Virus record (IMG/VR): IMGVR_UViG_3300042731_002655
Coordinates: 1-20,181 of that record
Direction: 5' to 3' (one strand)
Length of the DNA stretch: 20,181 nt
DNA from: a virus
Shown: in pieces, positions 14,958-20,181 of the stretch
Numbering within the stretch: the first letter of the stretch is position 1
How the letters are laid out: every line of letters begins with the position of its first letter
Program-made: the position numbers and the translations under genes
Notes under the pieces: model-generated
Told to the model about the DNA's origin: nothing
The model's database searches: none
Seen by the model: only the letters and a program-made list of their open reading frames with translations

Positions 14958-16562
14958 ATGGTAGAAATACCTCCAAAAATGAAGAAACGGCAGATCACTC
15001 TTGGATCTGCCTTGGACGGGTTCGAGCCCACCCCTCAGTCTCCGGTATCAGCCTCTCTCGACTTGGAAGCGGGGATCTACTTCGCTGAGTCGAACAACGA
15101 GATCCTGATCATCGCGGCTCAGGTCGCGGGTCCTTTCCCTTCGGTTTCTGTCCCAGGTCGGGGGCGGTGGGATCTGGTTTACTTGGACGAAACGGGGGCT
15201 GTCCAGGTCGAGTTGGGGGCCGAACAGATCCTCCCTGTGGCGGATTACACGGGGGCTCCCGGCTTCGGGACTTCCACCACTGCTAACAAGGTGTTGCCGA
15301 TTGCCTACATCTACGTGGATGAATCCGGAGCCGTGTCGGTGGACGACGCCGACGTGACGGATCTACGGCCCTACATAGGGAGGGACGAACGGGGGGCCGT
15401 GGGGGACCTCGCCACGGACGACAGCACCGGAGCTGGTGGTATTCTTGGGACGAATTGGAAGGGGGTCCCCATCGACCACCGGCATCCGCCCAACGTGGAC
15501 GCCATCAACCCAGCGGGAATCGACACGACGGCCTCTCCGGGCGTCCTGGACATATACGCCAGGAGGGACCATGTCCATATCCTGGGAGCCAACGCCAGGA
15601 CCCAGGTGAATACCCCACTGGCTCTTGCTTCGACGTGCTTGTGGGGGCCTCGAAGCAACAAGACGGCAGGGAACCCCAACGTCCGGATCTGGGTTCTGGC
15701 CCAGTTTGCCGGGAGAGCCCAGAACGCCCCGGATGACGACCCTTACTGGTTTCTGATCGGTCCCTCTTTCCTTCATACCAAGGAGTTCCTTACGCTCTTT
15801 CCCATCGACCTGATTGGGAGCCCAGGGAACATCGGGCCGGGGCAGGCGGATGACACAAACCCCACGGGGGCTGCTTCGGTGAACTCGTTTCTCTACGTCT
15901 ACGTCATCGGGGTTCCCAACACTTCCACCTACGCCCTGGTCTACTCGACCAATCCTCCGAACATCGGGCCTGGGCTGACGGATGCCTCTTTCACGGGTCC
16001 CGGATACTCCTACTGGAGGTTCGTGACCTGTATCGAGATGAGTGCCACTTCCGGCCTCGCGGTTGCTGCCCGGAAAAGAGGGGACACGGTGGTCAAAGAG
16101 TGGCCCACGGGAACCCTGATCGGCATCGGGAATCGGGCCGGACACTCCGAAGACCTCTACTGGGCGACGGGAGCCGGGAGCATCACCGTCCAGCTCAACG
16201 AGCACGTTTCCCCTGCGGGGTATCTCGTTTTTATGAACTGGCAACTGGTGGCCAGGGCCGGGGCGGTGACCAACGCCAGACTGTACGTCCGGCAGGTAGC
16301 GGGGGGCGTTCCGGACATGGGCAGGCAGGATCAGCCCGATGCCCTTGTGGGGGTGGGTTCCGACGCCATTAAGACCCTTTTCGTGTCGAACCAGAATACC
16401 ACGCAGGACCAGTACGTGGCGGACGGGTTCTGGATGCCGCTGGACATCGGACACCAAATCAACATCGAGATGCCCGTGACCATCGACGGGGGAGGAGCGG
16501 CCCAGGTGGTGGCCTACAAGGAAGTCCCTGACGGAAGGTTCGTGGATCACGCCTTTACATAG
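14958..16562 (+). CDS. Tail fibre-type protein, paralogue A
   Basis: A 534-residue protein homologous over its whole length to the gene at 16884-18455. The N-terminal ~150 residues (GRWDLVYLDETGAVQVE..., LPIAYIYVDESGAV, DVTDLRPYIG) form an attachment-type domain seen in many phage fibres. Then come a DDSTGAGGILGT linker and two HxH motifs (H174/H176 in DHRHPPNVDA and H205/H207 in RRDHVHIL), reminiscent of metal-coordinating motifs in trimeric fibres. The C-terminal ~300 residues are a beta-rich domain with SFLYVYVIG, VYSTNPPNIGPGL and NEHVSPAGYLVFMNW. AAGGAG overlaps the upstream stop. Receptor binding is inference from context. Confidence 0.65.
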   Translation: MVEIPPKMKKRQITLGSALDGFEPTPQSPVSASLDLEAGIYFAESNNEILIIAAQVAGPFPSVSVPGRGRWDLVYLDETGAVQVELGAEQILPVADYTGAPGFGTSTTANKVLPIAYIYVDESGAVSVDDADVTDLRPYIGRDERGAVGDLATDDSTGAGGILGTNWKGVPIDHRHPPNVDAINPAGIDTTASPGVLDIYARRDHVHILGANARTQVNTPLALASTCLWGPRSNKTAGNPNVRIWVLAQFAGRAQNAPDDDPYWFLIGPSFLHTKEFLTLFPIDLIGSPGNIGPGQADDTNPTGAASVNSFLYVYVIGVPNTSTYALVYSTNPPNIGPGLTDASFTGPGYSYWRFVTCIEMSATSGLAVAARKRGDTVVKEWPTGTLIGIGNRAGHSEDLYWATGAGSITVQLNEHVSPAGYLVFMNWQLVARAGAVTNARLYVRQVAGGVPDMGRQDQPDALVGVGSDAIKTLFVSNQNTTQDQYVADGFWMPLDIGHQINIEMPVTIDGGGAAQVVAYKEVPDGRFVDHAFT

Positions 16563-16572
16563 AGGGAAGCTG

Positions 16573-16872
16573 ATGGGTGAAAAAGAGAAGAAAAAAGAGC
16601 TAACGGGTGAGGATCTGAGGGCGTTCGAGGAGAAGTGCGCCCAGCCGGGGTACCCTGGGACCATGGAGGAGAGGCTGGCGAAGCGTCAGGCTATCATCGA
16701 CGCCAAGACCAAACAGGCCAAGATGCAACTGGCTTTGAAGAAGTCGGCGGAGGAGGAGAGGAAGAAGAAGGTGCTGGTGGTGCAGGATCGACAGAAGAAG
16801 ATCCTCCGGAAGGAGATCGAGGCGGAGATCCGGAAGGAAATCGAGGCGGAAGCCAAAGAAACGCCTGAGTAA
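16573..16872 (+). CDS. Small charged coiled-coil protein between the fibre paralogues
   Basis: A 99-residue protein rich in Lys and Glu (about half of all residues charged). Only the centre (CAQPGYPGTMEERL, about 22-35) is likely not helical; the rest fits one long helix or coiled coil, ending in a duplicated RKEIEAE unit. No known family is recognised. Lying exactly between the two fibre paralogues, it could be a fibre assembly factor or a linking protein; this is inference. GAGGGA precedes ATG by 5 bases. Confidence 0.6.
   Translation: MGEKEKKKELTGEDLRAFEEKCAQPGYPGTMEERLAKRQAIIDAKTKQAKMQLALKKSAEEERKKKVLVVQDRQKKILRKEIEAEIRKEIEAEAKETPE
16807..16854 (+). repeat. Tandem 24-base repeat (two copies)
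   Basis: Two adjacent 24-base units, 20 of 24 positions identical, encode RKEIEAEI and RKEIEAEA at the C-terminus of the coiled-coil protein. This suggests recent extension by slippage. Confidence 0.75.
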
Positions 16873-16883
16873 GGAATCGCGGC

Positions 16884-18455
16884 ATGGCATTGTCCCGAAT
16901 CAAAGAACGCCAGCTCGCCCTGAGCGCAGGGCTCGTGGGGTTCAAGCCCCAGCCCAGATCTCCGGAAGATGACCGGATCGAGGTCCAAGGAGGGTGGTAT
17001 GACGACGTGGGGGAGAACACCATCGCCCTCCAGAGTCTCCAGACCACGGGTATCTTCGCTCCGGTCCTGGCGGGCCAGGGTCGGTGGGATCTGGTTTACA
17101 TTGACAACACAGGCACGGTGGGTGTCGAAGCTGGCGTGGCCCAGGTGCTTCCCGTTCCCGCCTACACCGGGGCTCCTGGGATCGCCGGACCCACCACGGC
17201 TCCGAACATGATCCCCATCGCCTACGTCTACGTGGACGAAACCGTGACGGTGATCGTGGACGAATACGACATCACTGACCTTCGGGATTGGTTCGGGAAA
17301 TACACCCGTGGGGTGGTGGGGAATCTGGCCTCCGACGACGGGACCGGGGCCGGGGGTATCCTGGGCACGATCTGGTCCGCGATCCCGGCGGATCACCGGC
17401 ACCCTCCGAACGTGGATGCGGTCAATCCGGCCCAGGTTTTGGGGGTCCTTGGAGGGGAGAATCCAGGCGTTTCGGACATATACGCAAGGAGGGACCATCA
17501 GCACGAGCTGGCCGTAGGTGCGGCAGCAGTGGCCTCTCCCTACAGTAAGTCCGTGACCTGTCTCTGGGCTCCGGACGACAACACGGGAGGCGCGAATCCG
17601 GGTGTAAAGAAATGGAACTTGCACCACTTCCAGGGAATGGCGGACAACAATTCTGCCTTCTATTTCAACCTCCCCAGAGCCTCGAAGCTCCTGCTGACCA
17701 TCTTCCCGGTGGACGGCGGGGGCACGGGAAACAATATCGGCCCAGGGGGAGCCGACGACACCGATCCGGTTGCTGCGGCGGTTACCAACTCCTTCCTGTA
17801 CGTCTACATCATCGGTCAGACCGGGACGCCAGGGGTTTACTCCATCGTTTACTCGACAAACGCACCTACCACCGGACCGGGACTGACCGACCCCGCCTTC
17901 GGGGGTACCTACGACACCTGGAGATGGGTGACCTGCATCGAAATGTCGTTGACGGCCCAGCTTCCCGTTGCGGCCCGGAAGATCGGGAACATCGTGATCA
18001 AGGAGTGGTACACGGGGACACCTACGTCTGGGGTGAATCGGGCTCAACATACGGAAGACATCTGGTGGAACGTCCCTTTCCCTGGGGCTGTGGTCAGCCT
18101 TGCCGAACACGTTTCCCCCATGGCCATCGCCGTTTTTATCAACTGGTGGGTCAAGATCGACGGAGGAGGGGCACCAGGGTCCATCACCCTGGAGCTGACG
18201 ACGGCCCCAAATACCCCTCTGGGTTCCCAGGACACACCGGACGCTCTTTTATACGACTACAACAAGCTCGTTATCCAAACCTCAGAGGCAGCAGACGTGC
18301 AGCCAAAGTACAACAACGACGGTCTCTGGATGCCTGTGAATAACGCTCGACAAATCTTCGTCCAAGTGGGTATCACGGGGATCGGGGAGGCCGGAGGCGT
18401 CGTTGTGGCCTACGAGGAGCATAACCTGGACGACATTACCAACATCGTCTGGTAG
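16884..18455 (+). CDS. Tail fibre-type protein, paralogue B
   Basis: A 523-residue paralogue of the protein at 14958-16562, matching it from GRWDLVYIDNTG (about 68) to the end (GLWMPVNNARQI, VVAYEEHN). The second HxH motif falls at the same residue numbers (H205/H207, RRDHQHEL); the first is H171/H173 (DHRHPPNVDA). The segments around EHVSP, CIEMS and VYSTN are nearly unchanged, while the N-terminal ~60 residues and loop regions differ, as expected for fibres with different targets or positions. AAGGA lies 8 bases before ATG and overlaps the upstream stop. Confidence 0.65.
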   Translation: MALSRIKERQLALSAGLVGFKPQPRSPEDDRIEVQGGWYDDVGENTIALQSLQTTGIFAPVLAGQGRWDLVYIDNTGTVGVEAGVAQVLPVPAYTGAPGIAGPTTAPNMIPIAYVYVDETVTVIVDEYDITDLRDWFGKYTRGVVGNLASDDGTGAGGILGTIWSAIPADHRHPPNVDAVNPAQVLGVLGGENPGVSDIYARRDHQHELAVGAAAVASPYSKSVTCLWAPDDNTGGANPGVKKWNLHHFQGMADNNSAFYFNLPRASKLLLTIFPVDGGGTGNNIGPGGADDTDPVAAAVTNSFLYVYIIGQTGTPGVYSIVYSTNAPTTGPGLTDPAFGGTYDTWRWVTCIEMSLTAQLPVAARKIGNIVIKEWYTGTPTSGVNRAQHTEDIWWNVPFPGAVVSLAEHVSPMAIAVFINWWVKIDGGGAPGSITLELTTAPNTPLGSQDTPDALLYDYNKLVIQTSEAADVQPKYNNDGLWMPVNNARQIFVQVGITGIGEAGGVVVAYEEHNLDDITNIVW

Positions 18456-18463
18456 GGGTTTCC

Positions 18464-19003
18464 GTGAGGATCTGCATCCTATTCTCGTATGTCTTTTTGG
18501 CAGGGTGCTCGTGCTCTCAGGTCGAGACCCTGACCAAGTTCATGGTCCGGGATGCGGAGCGGCTGTACAACTGGGTCCTGGCTGACGCGGAAGCGGCAAA
18601 GTACAAGGACGAAAAGCCCCAGGCCCGGAAGTACCTCCAGGATCTCCGGGCCTTGAAGACTCTCTACGAGGTGGCTTTCACCATCCAGAAGGACGGGTTC
18701 CACTGGAAGAAGGAGAACTTCGATTTCACCTCTTACCCCTGGGTGACCATCGCCCGGAGGCGGGGAGATTGCGATGATTTCCGGGAGCTGTGGCGTTCGG
18801 CCTTGAAGGGGAAGGGTCGGACCAGGAGGGTCTTCGTCAACTCGACAGAGGGGCGAGCCCACGCCATGCTCCTGTTCGAGGGAGGGGACAAGCTGTATCT
18901 GCTGTCCAACACCAGAGTGAGGGGAGTAGGGGAACCAGGGGGCGGGGAAAAGCTGGCTCGCCTGTTCTATGGAGACAAGACCCAGTGCGTAGTGATCTAC
19001 TGA
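18464..19003 (+). CDS. Lipoprotein with transglutaminase-like cysteine peptidase domain
   Basis: A 179-residue protein starting at GTG 18464 (AGGGGT just upstream). Residues 1-15 form a signal peptide with lipobox LAGC (C15), so it should be exported and lipid-anchored in the host envelope. The domain after about residue 60 has the transglutaminase-like order: FTSYPWVTIARRRGDCDDF with Cys103, then GRAHAMLLF with His133, then YLLSN with Asn149. The third position is usually Asp in these families; Asn occurs in papain-like enzymes, so activity is plausible but unproven. Such domains can be peptidases or crosslinking enzymes. Its position after the fibre genes and before small membrane proteins suggests action on the host envelope during infection, for example lysis or exclusion of other phages (inference). 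Confidence 0.65.
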   Translation: MRICILFSYVFLAGCSCSQVETLTKFMVRDAERLYNWVLADAEAAKYKDEKPQARKYLQDLRALKTLYEVAFTIQKDGFHWKKENFDFTSYPWVTIARRRGDCDDFRELWRSALKGKGRTRRVFVNSTEGRAHAMLLFEGGDKLYLLSNTRVRGVGEPGGGEKLARLFYGDKTQCVVIY

Positions 19004-19012
19004 GGCGCGAAA

Positions 19013-19324
19013 ATGGATGTTCCGACCGAAGCTGTCAACGCCCTGAGCGACACGCAGTGGGGGGCCATTCTGGTCCTCGCTGTGTTCGTGATGTGCTCTT
19101 TCATAACGTATCTCATGCTCCAGACTCGTTCTCTCAACCGCACGATCAAGGAGATCTCTGATCAGCGGACGGATGACGCCAAGGAAATGTACGAGGGAGC
19201 ACAAAAGATGGCGCGAGAGTCCCTGGAAACGGTGAACAAGGCTACTCTCGCCATCGAGAACCTTGGGGGCAAGATCAGCGAACTCACTACCGTCATCCTG
19301 AGATGGCAAGGAGGGGACAGGTGA
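19013..19324 (+). CDS. Small single-pass membrane protein with coiled-coil tail
   Basis: A 103-residue protein with an acidic N-terminus, one transmembrane segment at about residues 17-37 (WGAILVLAVFVMCSFITYLML), then a basic RSLNRTIKEI flank and a ~60-residue helical tail. The positive-inside rule predicts N-out, C-in, so it does not look like an inner-membrane spanin, whose tail is periplasmic. A holin or holin-like role is possible but no family is recognised. GAGG lies 7 bases before ATG. Its stop overlaps the next start (GTGA). Confidence 0.5.
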   Translation: MDVPTEAVNALSDTQWGAILVLAVFVMCSFITYLMLQTRSLNRTIKEISDQRTDDAKEMYEGAQKMARESLETVNKATLAIENLGGKISELTTVILRWQGGDR

Positions 19325-19551
19325 GCTTCTTCGGACGTGTTCTCGATTGGGTCCTGGGGAACGGCAAGGTAGACCACCAGGAGCACGAGACCCATATCCG
19401 GCAGAAGAAGGCGGAGATCAAGGGGTGCCACGAAGAGACTGTGAACAACTTCCAAGTGGCGCAGAGGAAGTTCGAGGAAATTGAACTTCCGGAGATCCCG
19501 GAAGAGCGCATTACGCCAAGTCCAGAAGGAGGAAGTCATGGGCGAGATTGA
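19321..19551 (+). CDS. Small charged helical protein of unknown function
   Basis: 76 residues, starting at GTG 19321, which overlaps the upstream stop; AAGGAGG (19308-19314) is ideally placed for this GTG, whereas an in-frame ATG at 19303 lies upstream of that site and is less likely. The N-terminus MSFFGRVLDWVLG is a short amphipathic helix that could contact membrane or a partner. The middle is a charged helix (HIRQKKAEIKGCHEETVNNFQVAQRKFEEIE, about 27-57), and the end is proline-rich and disordered. No family recognised. Its last 14 bases overlap the next gene. Confidence 0.5.
   Translation: MSFFGRVLDWVLGNGKVDHQEHETHIRQKKAEIKGCHEETVNNFQVAQRKFEEIELPEIPEERITPSPEGGSHGRD
19526..19541 (+). promoter_or_regulatory. 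Strong ribosome binding site and start, copy 1
   Basis: AAGGAGGAAGTCATGG; the same 16 bases recur at 19969-19984 ahead of another small gene. Confidence 0.7.
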
Positions 19552-19855
19552 CATTAACCTGATCCTCCAGCTCCTGATCCTGATCATCGGGGCCATCATC
19601 GCCTGGATGGTCCGGCGGGGCTGGCTCGACCGGAAGACGGTCGAGGATGCGAAGGACATCGCCAAGGCCACGACCGCAGGGATCGACAAGCTCAAGGAGA
19701 TCGACCCCGAAGCGGCTACGCACGTGCTCAAGGAAGTGCTTTCAAGAATCGGCGTCAAGAAGGGTGTTTTGGACGCCTTCCTCAAGGAGATGAACTTGAA
19801 CAAGCCTCGAACCGGGGCGGGAGGCGGAAATGGGGGACAAGGAGAAGGAGGATAA
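19538..19855 (+). CDS. Small membrane protein, holin-like
   Basis: 105 residues from ATG 19538, set by the strong AAGGAGG site. There is one transmembrane segment at about residues 7-25 (NLILQLLILIIGAIIAWMV), then RRGWLDRK, predicting N-out, C-in. The cytoplasmic part is helical (VEDAKDIAKATTAGIDKLKEI, about 36-56) and the end is Gly-rich (GAGGGNGGQGEGG). Many phage holins and tail-associated membrane proteins have this size and layout, but no specific family is recognised. Its tail region overlaps the next gene by 26 bases. Confidence 0.5.
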   Translation: MGEIDINLILQLLILIIGAIIAWMVRRGWLDRKTVEDAKDIAKATTAGIDKLKEIDPEAATHVLKEVLSRIGVKKGVLDAFLKEMNLNKPRTGAGGGNGGQGEGG

Positions 19856-19970
19856 ACCAGCCCGGAAGAACTGTGCCAGATGCGGAAGGAAACTGAAGGG
19901 CAGATTTCATAGAATGGAGGCCGGGGACGTGTGCCCAGGCTGTTACACACGGATCAAAGGGAAGAAATAA
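19830..19970 (+). CDS. 46-residue zinc-ribbon protein
   Basis: Starts at ATG 19830 in a different frame from the upstream gene, which ends at 19855; GGGAGG (19819-19824) lies 5 bases upstream. The sequence has two CxxC knuckles, C15-x-x-C18 (NCARCGRKL) and C35-x-x-C38 (VCPGCYTRI), 16 residues apart, so a single zinc ribbon is likely. N- and C-termini are Lys-rich, which would suit nucleic acid binding, though protein contact is equally possible. Codon choice matches the neighbours. The real-gene call rests on the Cys pattern, start site and spacing. Confidence 0.65.
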   Translation: MGDKEKEDKPARKNCARCGRKLKGRFHRMEAGDVCPGCYTRIKGKK

Positions 19971-19984
19971 GGAGGAAGTCATGG
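19969..19984 (+). promoter_or_regulatory. Strong ribosome binding site and start, copy 2
   Basis: Identical 16 bases to 19526-19541, AAGGAGGAAGTCATGG, overlapping the zinc-ribbon stop. Confidence 0.7.
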
Positions 19985-20181
19985 TCAAGCGAATCGCTCT
20001 TTTCACCCTCATCCTCGTGGTCATGGGCCTGATGGCGGGGTGCTGCTGCCTGTCGGACGAATCCAAGGCGGAGGTCCACACCCAACAAGTGATCCTGGGT
20101 GCCTTCTGCAATAAGATCGACGCGGGGGAGACCACCAGGGAGCACGAACAGAAGATGCTCAAGGCTACTTGGGAGGCGTAT
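19981..20181 (+). CDS. Lipoprotein, 3' end outside window
   Basis: 67 codons from ATG 19981 stay open to the window end. Residues 1-20 form a signal peptide (basic VKR, hydrophobic IALFTLILVVMGL) with lipobox MAGC and lipidation at C21, followed by two more Cys and a hydrophilic, probably helical region (DESKAEVHTQQVILGAF...REHEQKMLKATWEAY). A short lipoprotein beside small membrane proteins could be an outer-membrane spanin (Rz1-like), but the helical mature part is not proline-rich as Rz1 is, so this is only one possibility. Start and export signal are well supported; function is not. Confidence 0.6.
   Translation, partial: MVKRIALFTLILVVMGLMAGCCCLSDESKAEVHTQQVILGAFCNKIDAGETTREHEQKMLKATWEAY

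Noticed and set aside
15363-18110. Long - strand open frames opposite the fibre genes
   Set aside because: They appear at matching places opposite both paralogues because the + strand sequences are homologous; no independent start sites or motifs.
1-20181. CRISPR array, tRNA, insertion sequence, attachment site
   Set aside because: No regularly spaced repeats, cloverleaf-like segments, transposase motifs or terminal repeats were seen on reading both strands.

Overview
The window is part of the virion-assembly region of a contractile-tailed bacteriophage (myovirus) or a prophage derived from one. All 21 genes lie on the + strand, tightly packed, with stop/start overlaps of the TGATG or TAATG type or gaps under 60 bases. 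The DNA is visibly GC-rich, with a strong preference for CGG/AGG arginine codons and G/C-ending codons. Most starts carry an AAGGAG-type ribosome binding site, and two encoded proteins have bacterial lipobox signal peptides, so the host is a bacterium. I cannot assign it to a genus. No integrase, tRNA, rRNA, CRISPR or insertion sequence was seen, and no stretch over 60 bases lacks a gene.

Layout. 1-9.4 kb holds the tail core, in order: tail sheath (5' end outside the window), tail tube, a T4-type assembly chaperone with an overlapping alternative C-terminus, tape measure, a tube/hub adaptor of the contractile-injection-system tube family, a small gp53/LysM-like protein, a gp27/gpD-like hub, a gp5/gpV-like spike and a gp25/gpW-like wedge protein. 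9.4-13.6 kb holds the large baseplate proteins, a gpJ/gp6-like protein with a long added C-terminal region and a gpI-like protein. 13.6-18.5 kb holds adsorption-type proteins: a short fibre-tip-like protein, a second fibre/collar-type protein, and two paralogous fibre proteins separated by a charged coiled-coil gene. 18.5-20.2 kb is a cluster of small genes: a transglutaminase-like lipoprotein, two single-pass membrane proteins, a small charged protein, a 46-residue zinc ribbon and a second lipoprotein cut off by the window end. This cluster could be concerned with lysis or the host envelope, but no endolysin is visible.

Three things stand out. (1) The last ~120 bases of the chaperone gene encode two proteins in two frames. 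The alternative frame has the better codon signature and begins near a run of six G in a position suited to programmed frameshifting, as in the tail chaperones of other phages. (2) A ~50-residue beta-rich module (YDDGxG...G...IxYxTGxxxxxF...xxxY) recurs at least eight times in three different virion proteins: sheath, gpJ-like and gpI-like. (3) Three intercistronic palindromes share one core (TGAyGG-nn-CCGTCA) and sit just ahead of three genes.
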